Positions 52,675-63,077 of a stretch of DNA of 64,000 nt are shown here, piece by piece. Below the pieces are notes generated by a model. It saw only the letters and a program-made list of their open reading frames with translations, was not told where the DNA came from and did not search any database. Origin of the DNA: Alteromonas genovensis (GTDB lineage Bacteria > Pseudomonadota > Gammaproteobacteria > Enterobacterales > Alteromonadaceae); assembly GCF_010500895.1 (NCBI RefSeq), contig NZ_JAAAWO010000002.1, positions 468,376 to 532,375 on the forward strand. Reading direction: 5' to 3'. The number at the start of each line of letters is the position of its first letter. Within the stretch, counting starts at the first letter, position 1. The translations under genes were made by a program, and so were the position numbers.

Positions 52675-53586
52675 CTAAAACAAATTATCCTGAAGAGGAT
52701 TCTTTGTCATGGAGAGAGTCGGTAGAGAATAATCTGGATAGGCCTCGTTATATAAATTGATAAACAAAGATGCTAACCACGGCGCATCTTTATTATCTGG
52801 TCGGTGGCAGAAGAAGTAGGCAGACCTGCCTTCAACACGCCACTGATGAATTTTACTCACCCATGGACGAAGGCATGCGGTATTGTCTGCTTCGTTATCG
52901 TTACCCACAAAGCGCACTACGGGCTTTTGGCCAGTAGCAATTACATTCACTGGTACTTTGGGCTTCTTACCTCTTACTTCTCTCACTATCTCGCTGGTGA
53001 TTGGTCCTGTGAATAGGGCTCTGGTATCCATAATGATGCGGTTTGCCTTGTGTTTAATCAGCAGTTGATTAAATGCTTTTTCAGCATCTGACTTAGCAAA
53101 AAACTGCAAATGTCGCACTTCTACTGCCACGTAAATAGATGAGGGGATAAGGCTTAAAAATGTATCGAGTACAGCCAATTTGTCAGGACCAAAGCTAGCA
53201 GGTAGTTGAACCAACATCACGCCGAGCTTGTGCTTGAGAGGCGCGAGCAGTGACAACTGTTGCCGTATTTCATCTTCACAATGCTGTAGTCTATTTACAT
53301 GCGTGATTTGCTGGTTGAATTTGAAAGCAAAGGAGAAGTGCGAAGGTACCGAATCTGCCCAGCGCGCTACCGCATCTGCATCGGGAAGGGAGTAGAAGGT
53401 GGTATTCCCCTCAACGGTATTACATTCATTGGCGTAATGGATAAGCTGACTTTGTGCCTTGGGAAATGAGGCAAACCATGAATTTGGCCAGTGGCTGTGC
53501 TGCCACATGGGTAACCCAATAAATACAGGCGGTAAGTTTTGCTGGGCGTTAGCCATATTCGTTGCGGTATTGTTCATATTTGTCAT
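52675..53586 (-). CDS. DUF72 (YecE-like) protein
   Basis: A 303-residue TIM-barrel-like DUF72 protein. Family motifs visible are FIGLPMWQHSHW, ECNTVEGNTTFYSLP, the FSFAFKFNQQITH strand, and YFFCHRPDNKDAPWLA near the end. The biochemical role of the family is not established. ATG at 53586 or 53577 could be used. It is divergent from aspS. Confidence 0.9.
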   Translation of the reverse strand: MTNMNNTATNMANAQQNLPPVFIGLPMWQHSHWPNSWFASFPKAQSQLIHYANECNTVEGNTTFYSLPDADAVARWADSVPSHFSFAFKFNQQITHVNRLQHCEDEIRQQLSLLAPLKHKLGVMLVQLPASFGPDKLAVLDTFLSLIPSSIYVAVEVRHLQFFAKSDAEKAFNQLLIKHKANRIIMDTRALFTGPITSEIVREVRGKKPKVPVNVIATGQKPVVRFVGNDNEADNTACLRPWVSKIHQWRVEGRSAYFFCHRPDNKDAPWLASLFINLYNEAYPDYSLPTLSMTKNPLQDNLF

Positions 53587-53819
53587 TGGGCTTTACGACG
53601 CATTTGTTTATACTATGCGACCTTAAATCTAATACATTAAACGTGATGGCTTCTGTCGAGCTTCTTTACTAACAAAAGTGCTTATAACTCCCTCGTGCTG
53701 CTATTTCGTATACAGTTTTACGAATTCGCAAAAGAGGCGTCAGTGTAGAGCATTAGTTCAGGGCCATAAAGTACGCAAATCATCACGTTAAGCAAGAAAA
53801 TTATCAGGGGTCAACGACC

Positions 53820-55580
53820 ATGCGCACAGATTACTGTGGGAACATCGATTCAACTTACATTGGGCAAGAAGTCACGCTTTGTGGCTGGGTTAACAAACGT
53901 CGTGACTTAGGTGGCGTAATCTTTATCGACCTTCGCGACAGAGAAGGGATTGTACAGGTTGTTTTCGACCCTGATTTACCTGATGTACTTTCTGTTGCTA
54001 ACACCCTTCGCGGTGAGTTTTGTGTAAAGCTAACTGGTAAAGTTCGCGCTCGTCCAGAAGGACAGATTAATAAAGAAATGCGCACAGGTGAGATTGAGAT
54101 CTTAGGCACAGGCCTTGAAGTTATCAACAAATCAGACGTGCTTCCTCTCGACTGGAATCAAGAAAACTCTGAAGAGCAGCGCTTGCGCTACCGTTACCTC
54201 GACTTACGTCGCCCGGTAATGAGCCAGCGTTTACAGTTCAGAGCAAAAGTAACCGGCGCGGTTCGCCGCTTTTTAGAAGAAGAGGGCTTTTTAGATATCG
54301 AAACGCCTATTCTTACAAAGGCGACACCAGAAGGCGCGCGAGACTATTTGGTGCCAAGTCGTACACACAAAGGTGAGTTTTTCGCACTACCTCAGTCGCC
54401 TCAGCTATTTAAACAATTGCTAATGATGTCAGGCATGGATCGCTATTACCAAATAGTGAAGTGTTTCAGAGACGAAGATTTACGTGCCGACCGTCAGCCA
54501 GAATTCACCCAAATCGATATCGAAACGACGTTCCTCGATGCGCAAAGCGTGATGGGTATTACCGAGCGAATGATCCGCGACTTGTTTAACAAGATGCTCG
54601 ATGTGGACCTTGGCGACTTCCCTCAAATGACTTACGCAGAAGCGATGAAGCGATTTGGAAGTGATAAGCCTGATTTACGTAACCCTCTTGAGCTTACTGA
54701 CGTTGCCGATTTGCTTGAAAAGGTTGAGTTTAAAGTATTCAGTGGGCCTGCTAACGACCCGAAAGGCCGTGTCAGCGCCATTCGTGTGCCCGGCGGTGCA
54801 AAGCTTTCCCGTAAGCAAATAGACGAGTACACCAAGTTTGTTGGTATTTACGGTGCAAAAGGCCTGGCGTGGATTAAAGTGAACGAGCTTTCTCCAGGTC
54901 AAGAAGGCCTGCAGTCGCCAGTGCTTAAGTTCTTAAGCGAAGATGTGACCGATGCTATTATTCAGCGTACAGGTGCACAAGCGGGTGACATTCTTTTATT
55001 CGGTGCGGATGATTACACCGTAGTGACAGAAGCCATGGGCGCACTTCGTCTAAAACTAGGTGAAGACTTTGAATTGCTAGAGGGCGAATGGAAGCCATTG
55101 TGGGTTGTTGATTTCCCTATGTTTGAGGAATTCGATGGTCAGCTTCACGCTATTCACCACCCATTCACGGCACCACGTGGGCTTACACCTGAAGAGCTGA
55201 AAGCCAATCCGGTTGGCGCGTTGTCTGATGCCTACGACATGGTGCTTAACGGCGTTGAATTAGGCGGTGGCTCGGTTCGTATTCACGATGAGAATATGCA
55301 ATCTACCGTATTCAATATTTTAGGAATAGACGACGAAGAAGCCAAAAACAAATTTGGTTTCTTACTCGATGCCCTTCGTTTTGGTGCTCCGCCTCACGCA
55401 GGTTTAGCATTCGGTTTAGATCGCCTTGTCATGTTGATGACAGGGGCTACCTCTATTCGCGATGTGATGGCGTTTCCAAAAACCACCACTGCAGCTTGCC
55501 CACTCACATCGGCACCAAGCCCAGCTAACCCGCAGCAGCTTGAAGATTTGGCCATTGCGACGGTGAAGAAGCAATCTTAA
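53820..55580 (+). CDS. aspS: Aspartyl-tRNA synthetase
   Basis: A 586-residue bacterial-type class II synthetase charging tRNA-Asp. It has an N-terminal OB-fold anticodon domain (about 1-110), catalytic core motif 2 [18 protein letters not shown], a bacterial GAD insertion (about 290-420), and motif 3 [13 protein letters not shown]. Length and domain order are normal for E. coli-type AspRS. It heads the aspS-nudB-ruvCAB cluster. A 5' region of about 230 bp separates it from the divergent DUF72 gene. Confidence 0.98.
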   Translation: MRTDYCGNIDSTYIGQEVTLCGWVNKRRDLGGVIFIDLRDREGIVQVVFDPDLPDVLSVANTLRGEFCVKLTGKVRARPEGQINKEMRTGEIEILGTGLEVINKSDVLPLDWNQENSEEQRLRYRYLDLRRPVMSQRLQFRAKVTGAVRRFLEEEGFLDIETPILTKATPEGARDYLVPSRTHKGEFFALPQSPQLFKQLLMMSGMDRYYQIVKCFRDEDLRADRQPEFTQIDIETTFLDAQSVMGITERMIRDLFNKMLDVDLGDFPQMTYAEAMKRFGSDKPDLRNPLELTDVADLLEKVEFKVFSGPANDPKGRVSAIRVPGGAKLSRKQIDEYTKFVGIYGAKGLAWIKVNELSPGQEGLQSPVLKFLSEDVTDAIIQRTGAQAGDILLFGADDYTVVTEAMGALRLKLGEDFELLEGEWKPLWVVDFPMFEEFDGQLHAIHHPFTAPRGLTPEELKANPVGALSDAYDMVLNGVELGGGSVRIHDENMQSTVFNILGIDDEEAKNKFGFLLDALRFGAPPHAGLAFGLDRLVMLMTGATSIRDVMAFPKTTTAACPLTSAPSPANPQQLEDLAIATVKKQS

Positions 55581-55583
55581 TTT

Positions 55584-56024
55584 ATGGCCTATAAAAAGCC
55601 AGAATCAGCGCTGGTGGTGTTGTTTGATGAACACCACCGAGTGCTGTTATTGCAAAGAATGGATGATGCGTCTTTTTGGCAATCTGTCACAGGCGCATTG
55701 GAAGACGGCGAAATGCCGATTGAAACAGCCTATCGAGAGGTGGCTGAAGAAACCGGTATTGATGCCAAAGCCTTAGGTTTGTCCATTACAAATCACGCTA
55801 AGCAAAACCAATACGTTATTCGCGAGCGATGGCGCCATCGTTATCCTCCGGGTACCCTTCACAATACTGAGCATGTATTTTCCCTTCAAGTGAGTAGTAA
55901 AACACCGATAACTCTTACCGAGCATCTTCAATACGAATGGGTGTCAAAGGATGAGGCGTTAGCACGCTTGTGGTCTCCTTCAAACAAAGAGGCGGTATCT
56001 TTGTTTGTACCGAGTAAGGCTTAA
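55584..56024 (+). CDS. nudB: Dihydroneopterin triphosphate diphosphatase (Nudix)
   Basis: A 146-residue Nudix hydrolase. The Nudix box [20 protein letters not shown] is intact (GX5EX7REUXEEXGU). The family, size and position next to aspS and ruvC indicate NudB, which removes pyrophosphate from dihydroneopterin triphosphate in folate synthesis. It begins three bases after the aspS stop. Its stop overlaps the ruvC ATG by one base. The yebC gene found at this place in E. coli is absent. Confidence 0.9.
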   Translation: MAYKKPESALVVLFDEHHRVLLLQRMDDASFWQSVTGALEDGEMPIETAYREVAEETGIDAKALGLSITNHAKQNQYVIRERWRHRYPPGTLHNTEHVFSLQVSSKTPITLTEHLQYEWVSKDEALARLWSPSNKEAVSLFVPSKA

Positions 56025-56542
56025 TGGTTATACTGGGTATAGATCCAGGTTCTAGGATCACAGGCTACGGTTTAATAGCGCGAAAGCAGGGTAAGCTGGT
56101 ATATGTGGCGAGCGGTTGTATTCGAGTAGGCACTACCGATTTACCTTCTCGTTTGGCAAATATATTTACCGGCGTGGGCGACATCATTCGTCAATATAAC
56201 CCATCACAGTTTGCTATCGAACAAGTGTTTATGGCTAAAAACCCAGACTCTGCGTTAAAGCTTGGTCAGGCAAGGGGCGCTGCAATAGTGGCGGCAACCC
56301 AATCTCAGCTTCCTGTTGCCGAGTATAGTGCAAGACAAATTAAACAGGCAGTTGTGGGTAAAGGTAATGCTGATAAAACACAAGTTCAGCATATGGTTAA
56401 GCACCTGCTGAACTTAAGTGGGACACCTCAGGCCGATGCGGCAGATGCGCTTGCTGTGGCACTTTGCCATGCCAATACCGAACAAAGCCTTATCAATATG
56501 GCGGGCCAAGCACGAAAAACCGTTCGCGGTCGTTTGCGTTAA
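56024..56542 (+). CDS. ruvC: Holliday junction resolvase RuvC
   Basis: A 172-residue endodeoxyribonuclease that cuts four-way junctions in the RuvABC resolvasome. The acidic catalytic residues are visible: Asp in [14 protein letters not shown], Glu in [11 protein letters not shown], and the Asp pair in [15 protein letters not shown]. It is translationally coupled to nudB and 53 bp before ruvA. Confidence 0.97.
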   Translation: MVILGIDPGSRITGYGLIARKQGKLVYVASGCIRVGTTDLPSRLANIFTGVGDIIRQYNPSQFAIEQVFMAKNPDSALKLGQARGAAIVAATQSQLPVAEYSARQIKQAVVGKGNADKTQVQHMVKHLLNLSGTPQADAADALAVALCHANTEQSLINMAGQARKTVRGRLR

Positions 56543-56595
56543 TTTCCTAGAACCAATCCTTTTTAAGCATTCAAGCGCGCACAAAGAGAATATAA

Positions 56596-57216
56596 ATGAT
56601 TGGACGAATTCGCGGTACGTTGGCTGAAAAGCAGCCACCAGAAATTCTTGTAGATGTGGCCGGTGTAGGTTACGAAATACACATGCCGATGACGAGCTTT
56701 TACCAACTGCCTGCAGTAGGCGATGAAGTTGTGGTTTACACGCACTTTGTGGTTCGCGAAGATGCTCAGTTGCTGTTTGGTTTTGCCGATAAGTTAGAGC
56801 GCGGATTATTTCGAGAGCTGATAAAAGCAAATGGTGTGGGACCAAAACTCGGTTTGGCTATTTTATCGGGAATGTCGGCGCCACAGTTTCTGTCAAGCGT
56901 GCAAAATGAAGACGTTTCCGCGTTAGTCAGCTTACCGGGTATTGGCAAAAAAACCGCAGAGCGTTTAGTGGTTGAACTTAAAGACCGACTGGCCAAGTTT
57001 GGAAAAATGCAAAGTGTGGCTGTTCCCGCACCAAGCAGTGACCTGCTTTCTGGTAGTACCTTTGTTGCTGTAAACAGTGCACGAGAAGAAGCGCAAAGCG
57101 CACTTATTGCACTGGGTTATAAACCAGCGCAAGCCAGTAAGTTGGTGGATAGCGTTTACAAAGACGGTATGGAAAGTGAATCCTTGATACGTGAAGCGCT
57201 AAAAGCGGCCCTGTAA
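56596..57216 (+). CDS. ruvA: Holliday junction helicase subunit RuvA
   Basis: A 206-residue DNA-binding subunit that holds the junction open and docks RuvB. It has an N-terminal OB fold ([20 protein letters not shown]), helix-hairpin-helix motifs ([15 protein letters not shown] and [19 protein letters not shown]), a flexible linker and a C-terminal RuvB-binding domain (about 155-206). Confidence 0.97.
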   Translation: MIGRIRGTLAEKQPPEILVDVAGVGYEIHMPMTSFYQLPAVGDEVVVYTHFVVREDAQLLFGFADKLERGLFRELIKANGVGPKLGLAILSGMSAPQFLSSVQNEDVSALVSLPGIGKKTAERLVVELKDRLAKFGKMQSVAVPAPSSDLLSGSTFVAVNSAREEAQSALIALGYKPAQASKLVDSVYKDGMESESLIREALKAAL

Positions 57217-57270
57217 TAACGGTGCGGTATAAAAAATGCTGCAGCCATTTTATTAAAAAGTAGACGAACC

Positions 57271-58275
57271 ATGATAGAAGCCGACAGACTGATAACGCCG
57301 GACGCCAACACTGAAGATGAAGTAATAGATCGCGCTATTCGTCCAAAGATGTTGGATGACTATACGGGACAACCTCACGTTTGTGAGCAGATGGAAATTT
57401 TCATTCAGGCCGCACGCAATCGAGAAGATGCTCTTGATCATCTTCTTATATTTGGTCCTCCTGGACTGGGAAAAACAACCCTTGCGAACATTGTTGCGAA
57501 TGAAATGGGCGTTAACATTAAAACCACGTCTGGGCCGGTATTAGAAAAAGCGGGTGATTTAGCCGCACTTTTAACCAACCTTGAAAAAAACGACGTTCTT
57601 TTTATTGATGAAATACATCGCTTGAGCCCCGTAGTGGAAGAAATTCTCTACCCTGCAATGGAAGATTATCAGCTCGATATTATGATAGGCGAGGGACCGG
57701 CTGCTCGTTCGATAAAGCTCGACTTGCCTCCGTTTACGCTGGTAGGGGCAACAACCCGTGCTGGCTCACTGACGTCTCCCCTGCGAGATCGTTTTGGTAT
57801 CGTACAGCGCCTTGAGTTTTATTCAGTGAAAGACCTAACCTCTATCGTGTCTCGAAGCGCTAGCTACCTGAACCTATCAATGACCGAAGAGGGTTCGAGG
57901 GAAATAGCCTGTCGAGCTAGAGGCACGCCTCGAATTGCTAATCGTCTATTACGACGAGTGCGAGACTATGCAGAAATAAAGTCTGATGGCACCGTTGGTG
58001 CTGAGACAGCGGCAAAAGCTCTTGATATGCTCGATGTGGACAAGGAGGGGTTTGACTATATGGACAGAAAATTGCTTTCGGCCATTATAGAAAAATTCGA
58101 TGGCGGTCCTGTGGGCTTAGATAATCTCGCCGCAGCTATCGGAGAAGAGAAAGAAACCATCGAAGATGTCATTGAACCCTTCCTTATTCAGCAGGGCTTT
58201 TTGCAGCGAACGCCGAGAGGCCGTATAGCGTCTCAGCGTGCCTACCTTCATTTTGGGTTTACCCCTGCGCGTTAG
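57271..58275 (+). CDS. ruvB: Holliday junction ATP-dependent helicase RuvB
   Basis: A 334-residue AAA+ motor. Walker [10 protein letters not shown] is at residues 63-71, Walker B is in [11 protein letters not shown], and sensor 1 is ATTRAG. The C-terminal winged helix ends with [15 protein letters not shown]. It forms hexamers on either side of RuvA to drive branch migration. No LexA box was recognised upstream of ruvA. There is no clear plus-strand terminator after it; the hairpin downstream is oriented for the opposite strand. Confidence 0.97.
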   Translation: MIEADRLITPDANTEDEVIDRAIRPKMLDDYTGQPHVCEQMEIFIQAARNREDALDHLLIFGPPGLGKTTLANIVANEMGVNIKTTSGPVLEKAGDLAALLTNLEKNDVLFIDEIHRLSPVVEEILYPAMEDYQLDIMIGEGPAARSIKLDLPPFTLVGATTRAGSLTSPLRDRFGIVQRLEFYSVKDLTSIVSRSASYLNLSMTEEGSREIACRARGTPRIANRLLRRVRDYAEIKSDGTVGAETAAKALDMLDVDKEGFDYMDRKLLSAIIEKFDGGPVGLDNLAAAIGEEKETIEDVIEPFLIQQGFLQRTPRGRIASQRAYLHFGFTPAR

Positions 58276-58311
58276 TATTTCTACTTAAACTGAGAGCCTT
58301 GGTAAATCCAA

Positions 58312-58447
58312 GGCAAAAAAAAGCCCGCTCATAGAGCGGGCTAAAACAACAAGTGTTGAAGGAAATAAATCCAGGGAACTCATGTCTAACAGGAGATTAA
58401 CTCGTGCATGACCGTGCTAAGCACCATCACGCTCTGTGCGACTGATG
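58312..58447 (-). ncRNA. Predicted small RNA between ruvB and ybgC
   Basis: A minus-strand transcription unit with no ORF: a strong promoter at 58454-58481, then about 135 nt ending in a perfect terminator. From the 5' end there is an extended stem-loop (CGTGATG-GTGC-TTA-GCAC closed by CAT and CACG, about 58402-58430), an open pyrimidine-rich stretch with anti-Shine-Dalgarno-like CTCC and TTCCTT blocks, and a small CAACA-CT-TGTTG hairpin. The terminator stem ends in eight T. This is the layout of an Hfq-type trans-acting regulator. I cannot assign it to a known family. Confidence 0.7.
58313..58342 (-). terminator. Intrinsic terminator of the predicted small RNA
   Basis: AGCCCGCTC-TAT-GAGCGGGCT forms a perfect 9-bp stem, followed by eight T on the minus strand. 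On the plus strand the stem is followed by AAAAC, so it cannot be a normal terminator for ruvB. A second hairpin (GCCTTGG/CCAAGGC) lies just beyond it at 58296-58314. Confidence 0.88.
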
Positions 58448-58453
58448 CGATGC

Positions 58454-58481
58454 ATTATAGAGACCTTCTAAAAATGCGCAA
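58454..58481 (-). promoter_or_regulatory. Sigma-70 promoter of the predicted small RNA
   Basis: On the minus strand, TTGCGC (58481-58476), a 16-bp spacer and a perfect TATAAT (58459-58454). The start of transcription should be near 58447. The -35 element lies in one arm of an AATGCGCAA/TTGCGCATT inverted repeat (58473-58481 with 58533-58541), a possible regulator site. Confidence 0.75.
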
Positions 58482-58668
58482 TTGAGTAAAATTATATTTT
58501 TGAGTTAGAAAAACTAATGCGTTAACTGAATGTTGCGCATTGGTTGTGAAAACATTAAAGCTCAGGCTTGATGCTGTCTTAAGGGTTGTTTTAAAATGTT
58601 ATTTATCGCAATTTAGCTACTATTAATCTGCCTTATAGATGAATTTATTTATTGTTTAGGGAATAGTT

Positions 58669-59067
58669 ATGCATCAACATCAAATAAGAGTGTATTACGA
58701 AGATACGGATGCTGGCGGTATCGTGTATTACGCTAATTATCTTAAGTTTATGGAGAGGGCGCGTACCGAGTGGCTTAGAGGCCTAGGGTTTGAGCAAGAC
58801 ACTTTAATGGAACAATCCATCGCTTTTGTCGTCAAACGCGTTGAGATGCATAACTATGCGCCAGCGAGGTTCAATGAACTGTTGAGTATTGAGACTCGCG
58901 TTGTAGAATTAAAAGGCGCTAGTATGACGTTTCAACAAATCATAAATAATAACAACGGCATAAAATTAGTATCTGCGGATATTCAAGTTGCCTGTGTCGA
59001 TTTAGCGGCTATGAAGCCAAAACGACTACCACGTACTTTGTTAGGGGAAATTTCGCGTGTCATCTGA
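58669..59067 (+). CDS. ybgC: YbgC acyl-CoA thioesterase (hot-dog fold)
   Basis: A 132-residue hot-dog thioesterase with the family signature [26 protein letters not shown] split over residues 9-35 and its catalytic Asp (Asp-Thr-Asp-Ala). It acts on short-chain or acyl-ACP/CoA thioesters at the inner membrane. It is the usual first gene of the tol-pal cluster. Its 3' end overlaps the tolQ start by 11 bp. Confidence 0.95.
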   Translation: MHQHQIRVYYEDTDAGGIVYYANYLKFMERARTEWLRGLGFEQDTLMEQSIAFVVKRVEMHNYAPARFNELLSIETRVVELKGASMTFQQIINNNNGIKLVSADIQVACVDLAAMKPKRLPRTLLGEISRVI

Positions 59068-59740
59068 TCTCACATTTATCGGCTTGTTTTTACAAGCCAG
59101 TTTCATTGTTCAACTTGTAATGCTGTTGTTGCTAAGCGTCTCAGTAGCATCATGGACGTTTATCTTTCAGCGCAGTAAAGCCCTTAATGCGGCGCGTTCT
59201 GAAATGCGCCAATTTGAAGATAAGTTCTGGTCTGGTGCCGATCTTAACAAGCTCTATCAAGAGTTATCATCAAGGGCCAATCTCACCGGTATGAGCAGCA
59301 TTTTTTGTTCAGGTTTTAAAGAGTTCGTGAGATTACGTAAATCTAATACCCCAACAAACGGCATTGTTGATGGCACTTATCGCGCTATGCGCGTGTCTAT
59401 GTCTCGTCAGGTAGAAGAGCTTGAGAGTCGCCTACCGTTTTTAGCAACGGCAGGCTCTATCAGCCCATACATTGGCCTATTCGGTACGGTTTGGGGAATT
59501 ATGAATGCGTTTATCGCACTAGGCGAAGTACAGCAAGCCACCCTAGCGATGGTTGCGCCTGGAATAGCAGAAGCGCTTATCGCTACTGCTATTGGTTTGT
59601 TTGCTGCAATCCCTGCGGTTATTGCTTACAACCGTTTCAGCCATCAAGTTGAAAAGTTGGAAAATAGCTACGGAAACTTCATGGAAGAGTTCTCAGCAAT
59701 TCTTCAACGCCAGGCTGCTGCCCAAGCACATCAGGTTTAA
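59057..59740 (+). CDS. tolQ: TolQ, Tol-Pal proton channel subunit
   Basis: A 227-residue MotA/ExbB-family inner-membrane protein with three transmembrane helices (about 10-35, 135-160 and 170-195). The family segments [20 protein letters not shown] and [20 protein letters not shown] line the proton path with TolR. The start is GTG at 59057 with AGGGGA 9 bp upstream. It energises TolA for outer-membrane constriction at division. Confidence 0.96.
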   Translation: MSSDLTFIGLFLQASFIVQLVMLLLLSVSVASWTFIFQRSKALNAARSEMRQFEDKFWSGADLNKLYQELSSRANLTGMSSIFCSGFKEFVRLRKSNTPTNGIVDGTYRAMRVSMSRQVEELESRLPFLATAGSISPYIGLFGTVWGIMNAFIALGEVQQATLAMVAPGIAEALIATAIGLFAAIPAVIAYNRFSHQVEKLENSYGNFMEEFSAILQRQAAAQAHQV

Positions 59741-59763
59741 GCGTTACCGCGGAGGTTATTGCT

Positions 59764-60183
59764 ATGTATGTGAGAAAACGCCGTAGGCCGGTATCAGAAA
59801 TAAATGTAGTGCCTTACATCGACGTTATGTTGGTGCTGCTTATTATCTTTATGGTAACTGCTCCCCTCATTTCTCAGGGGGTAAAAGTGGATTTGCCGAA
59901 GGCCAGTGCAAACCCTATAGAGCAGGAGGATAATCCGCCTATTATCGCGTCGGTTGATGTGAAGGGGAGGTACTTCCTCAATGTGGGTGACGACCAAGAG
60001 TCGCCAATTAGTGAAGAAGAGCTTGGGGCTATAGTCAGTGCCCAATTGCAAAAATCGCCGAACACGCCTGTGGTGGTGAAAGGTGACGGGCAGGTGGCGT
60101 ATAACGAGGTTATTCAGCTAATGGTGCTGCTGCAACAAGCAGGCGTCCCGTCGGTGGGTTTAATGACCGACCCTGTTGAGTAG
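59764..60183 (+). CDS. tolR: TolR, Tol-Pal proton channel subunit
   Basis: A 139-residue ExbD/TolR protein. A single helix contains the proton-carrying Asp in VVPYIDVMLVLLIIFMVTAP. A periplasmic domain follows and ends VPSVGLMTDPVE. It is spaced 23 bp after tolQ, and the tolA ATG is 7 bp past its stop. Confidence 0.96.
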   Translation: MYVRKRRRPVSEINVVPYIDVMLVLLIIFMVTAPLISQGVKVDLPKASANPIEQEDNPPIIASVDVKGRYFLNVGDDQESPISEEELGAIVSAQLQKSPNTPVVVKGDGQVAYNEVIQLMVLLQQAGVPSVGLMTDPVE

Positions 60184-60190
60184 GCAAAGC

Positions 60191-61111
60191 ATGTCTAACC
60201 CTACTAAACCAAATAGTCCCTCAAATAGCAGGCAAGCTAGCGCTAGCAATCCGTCTCAAAGCAATTCGCCGAGCGGTACTCAGGGCAGTGCTGACAGCTT
60301 CACGAATAGGCGCAGCGCGAGAGCACCTTCAAAACCTAATGAAAAGCAGGGGCTGTATAAGTCCCTAGTGCTTCACGCCTTGGTTGCCATGGTGTTGCTA
60401 ATAAGCGTCAGTTTCTCTCCCGACCCGCTACCTAACCTACCGAGTAATGCACCCACAATAGAAGCCACGTTTATTGATGCGCAGGCTATTGCGGATAAAA
60501 AACGAGTAGAAGCTCAGGCTCAGGCACAAGCTCGCGCTGAGGAAGCTGAAAAGCAGCGTCAAGCCGCGGCCGCAGCTGAGCAAAAACGACAGCAAGCCCT
60601 TGCAAATAAAAGAGCGAGGGAAAAGCGAGAAGCCGAAGCTGCAGAGGTTAAGAGACAAAAAGAACTAGAGCGATTAGCGGCCCAAAAAGAAAAAGAACGT
60701 AAAGCGCGAGAGGCGAAGGCGAAAGAAGATGCACTAAAAAAACAAAAAGAAGCTGCTGAAAAAGCAGAAATGGAAAGGATTATGCAAGAGCAACTTGCTC
60801 AAGAGCGCGCTGCACAGCAACAAAGGCGTCAAAAACAGGTTCTCACGGAAGTTGAGCGGTATACAGCATTAATACAGCAAACCATAAAACGTAATTTGTA
60901 CTCAGATGATAGTTTTGACGGAAAAGTGTGTAGACTGAATATCCGCCTAGCGACAACGGGTTTTGTAACCAGTATTCGGGTTTTAGATGGCAATGACGCA
61001 TTGTGTCGGGCGGCAGAAAGCGCAGTTCGACGTGCAGACAAGCTTCCGGTATCTGATGCCCCCGACGTTTACGAGCAGTTAAAAGATATAAATTTAAAAG
61101 TGGAATTATAG
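60191..61111 (+). CDS. tolA: TolA, periplasm-spanning Tol protein
   Basis: A 306-residue protein. A Ser/Pro/Asn-rich cytoplasmic N-terminus of about 55 residues precedes one transmembrane helix ([17 protein letters not shown]). A long Lys/Glu/Ala helical rod with many KRQQ and [10 protein letters not shown] heptads follows, and then the C-terminal globular domain (about 215-306) with a Cys pair (VCRLNIR and [17 protein letters not shown]). It transmits force from TolQR to Pal/TolB. The N-terminal extension is longer than in E. coli. ATG 60191 is chosen over an in-frame TTG overlapping tolR. Confidence 0.93.
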   Translation: MSNPTKPNSPSNSRQASASNPSQSNSPSGTQGSADSFTNRRSARAPSKPNEKQGLYKSLVLHALVAMVLLISVSFSPDPLPNLPSNAPTIEATFIDAQAIADKKRVEAQAQAQARAEEAEKQRQAAAAAEQKRQQALANKRAREKREAEAAEVKRQKELERLAAQKEKERKAREAKAKEDALKKQKEAAEKAEMERIMQEQLAQERAAQQQRRQKQVLTEVERYTALIQQTIKRNLYSDDSFDGKVCRLNIRLATTGFVTSIRVLDGNDALCRAAESAVRRADKLPVSDAPDVYEQLKDINLKVEL

Positions 61112-61115
61112 CGGT

Positions 61116-62471
61116 ATGAAAAAACTAGGTTTATGGATAGCAATGATTTCCCTAGCGGTGAGTGCAAATGCATTTGCCTCTCTGGAGATTGTCATTACCG
61201 AAGGGGTGGATAGTGCAAGGCCTATCGGTATAGTCCCTTTTAAGTGGAAAGGCGAAGGCGCACCTCCTGGAAATATTTCACAAGTTGTTCGCGCTGATCT
61301 AATGCGTAGCGGTAAATTTAACCCTATCTCAGTAGATAGCATGCCCCAGTATCCAGAGACGGCAGAAGAGGTGAGTTACACTGCATGGGCAACACTTGGG
61401 GTTGATACCGTATTAGTAGGTAGCATTGAGCAGCAAAACGCTGATAAGTACATTGTGTCGTATCAACTGATCGATATTTTGAAAGGTCAGCTTGATGGTG
61501 GAAAAGCAAAAGTCTTAAAAGAGGGGGCGTTGGTAACGAGTAATGAGCACGTTATTTTGGCGCGCCAAGCGTCGATAAGTGCGCGAGACTTTCGCCAATA
61601 CGCCCACCGAGTCAGTGATATTGTGTATGAAAAGCTTACCGGTGTTCGAGGTGCATTCTTAACAAAAATCGCCTATGTGATCGTTCGCGATAGGGAAACC
61701 GTTAAAAAACCGTATCAATTAGTGATTGCTGATTATGATGGTGAGAACGAAACCAGGCTTCTTTCATCTCCAGAGCCATTGATGTCGCCAGTATGGTCGC
61801 CAGATGGTGAGCGCTTAGCGTATGTGAGCTTCGAAAACAGAAGACCACAAATATTTATTCAAGACATATACACCAGTGAACGTACGCGTATTACTGATTT
61901 TCCTGGAATTAATAGTAGTCCGGCGTTTTCGCCAGATGGCAAACAACTTGCCATGGTGCTGTCAAAAGACGGAAATCCTGAAATTTACATCATGGATCTC
62001 GCGACCAAAAACTTACGTCGTATTACGCGCAACAGAGCGATTGACACAGAGCCGGCTTGGCTTCCGGACGGCAGTGGCTTAATTTTTAGCTCGGAACGGG
62101 GTGGTAAACCTCAGATATATAGCGTAAATTTAAATTCAAGGAAAGTAAGGCGAGTCACCTTTGTCGGTGAGCAAAACCTTGGCGGAACTTTAACGCCTGA
62201 CGGTAAACAAATGGTAGTAGTTAACCAAACAAATGGTAACTACCATATTGCCAAGCAAGCGCTAGACGAAGACTCTTTGCAAGTTCTTACAAGAACGTAT
62301 TTAGATGAGTCGCCAAGTGTAGCGCCGAACGGAAGCATGATTATTTACAGTACCCTTCACGAGGGCAAGCAAGTGCTATCACTTGTCTCTCTAGACGGGC
62401 GCTTTAAAGCTAGGTTACCAGCAGCCAATGGGCAAGTGAAATCGCCAAGTTGGTCACCATTTTTGTTCTAA
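61116..62471 (+). CDS. tolB: TolB, periplasmic beta-propeller
   Basis: A 451-residue protein. The signal peptide (about 1-22, ending ANAFA) precedes an N-terminal alpha/beta domain (about 23-165) and a six-bladed propeller with repeated [30 protein letters not shown] and [14 protein letters not shown] motifs. It binds Pal and TolA. It starts four bases after the tolA stop, so it is part of the same operon. Confidence 0.97.
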   Translation: MKKLGLWIAMISLAVSANAFASLEIVITEGVDSARPIGIVPFKWKGEGAPPGNISQVVRADLMRSGKFNPISVDSMPQYPETAEEVSYTAWATLGVDTVLVGSIEQQNADKYIVSYQLIDILKGQLDGGKAKVLKEGALVTSNEHVILARQASISARDFRQYAHRVSDIVYEKLTGVRGAFLTKIAYVIVRDRETVKKPYQLVIADYDGENETRLLSSPEPLMSPVWSPDGERLAYVSFENRRPQIFIQDIYTSERTRITDFPGINSSPAFSPDGKQLAMVLSKDGNPEIYIMDLATKNLRRITRNRAIDTEPAWLPDGSGLIFSSERGGKPQIYSVNLNSRKVRRVTFVGEQNLGGTLTPDGKQMVVVNQTNGNYHIAKQALDEDSLQVLTRTYLDESPSVAPNGSMIIYSTLHEGKQVLSLVSLDGRFKARLPAANGQVKSPSWSPFLF

Positions 62472-62510
62472 CAATTTAACGACTAAACAATAAAATTAAG
62501 GATTAGTAGG

Positions 62511-63077
62511 ATGCAAATGAATAAAGTGATGAAAAGCTTCATTATCGCCTTGCCAGTAGTGACAATGATGGCATGTTCGTCGGGACCTAGCGAAGAAGAG
62601 TTAGCGGCAGAACGCAACCGCATGGCACAAGAACAAGCGCAAGCAGAAACTGAAGCCCGTGAAGCGGAAGCTCAGCGTGTAGAAGCAGAAGCCGCTCAGC
62701 GTATGAAGCGCCAAGAAGAAATGGTTCAGCAAGAAATGGAAGCGCTCAAAAATGAGCAAACGGTTTACTTCGATTTCGATCGCGCTAGCATCAAGCCAGA
62801 ATTTCAACGTGTTCTAGACAAGCACGCAATGTTCTTAGTTAAAAACCCTAACATGAACGTTACTGTTGAAGGCCACACAGACAGCCGCGGTACGCCAGAA
62901 TATAACATTGCTCTGGGCGAGCGTCGCGCTCAGTCGGTAGAAACCTATCTACTAAACGCGGGTGTAAGCAGCAGCCAGGTAACGGTTGTTTCTTACGGCG
63001 AAGAAAAGCCTGCGGTAATGGGTTCAACTGAATATGCATTCGCGCAAAACCGTCGCGGAGTGGTTGTATACCGCTAA
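62511..63077 (+). CDS. pal: Pal, peptidoglycan-associated lipoprotein
   Basis: A 188-residue lipoprotein. The lipobox TMMAC acylates Cys22. A Glu/Ala/Gln helical linker follows (about 28-80), and then the OmpA-like peptidoglycan-binding domain with VYFDFDRASIKPEFQRVLD and VEGHTDSRGTPEYNIALGER. ATG codons at 62511 and 62517 are both possible. Its TAA stop overlaps the cpoB ATG by one base. Confidence 0.97.
   Translation: MQMNKVMKSFIIALPVVTMMACSSGPSEEELAAERNRMAQEQAQAETEAREAEAQRVEAEAAQRMKRQEEMVQQEMEALKNEQTVYFDFDRASIKPEFQRVLDKHAMFLVKNPNMNVTVEGHTDSRGTPEYNIALGERRAQSVETYLLNAGVSSSQVTVVSYGEEKPAVMGSTEYAFAQNRRGVVVYR

Noticed and set aside
58404..58445. A 13-codon plus-strand ORF with a GTG start and a His-rich run, preceded by AGGAG, resembling an attenuator leader peptide
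   Set aside because: No downstream plus-strand terminator or histidine gene follows. The same bases lie inside the predicted minus-strand small RNA, where AGGAG is the complement of its CTCC block.
60480..60830. Internal repeats in tolA as a DNA repeat element
   Set aside because: The Lys/Glu/Ala-rich low complexity is the normal TolA helical rod.
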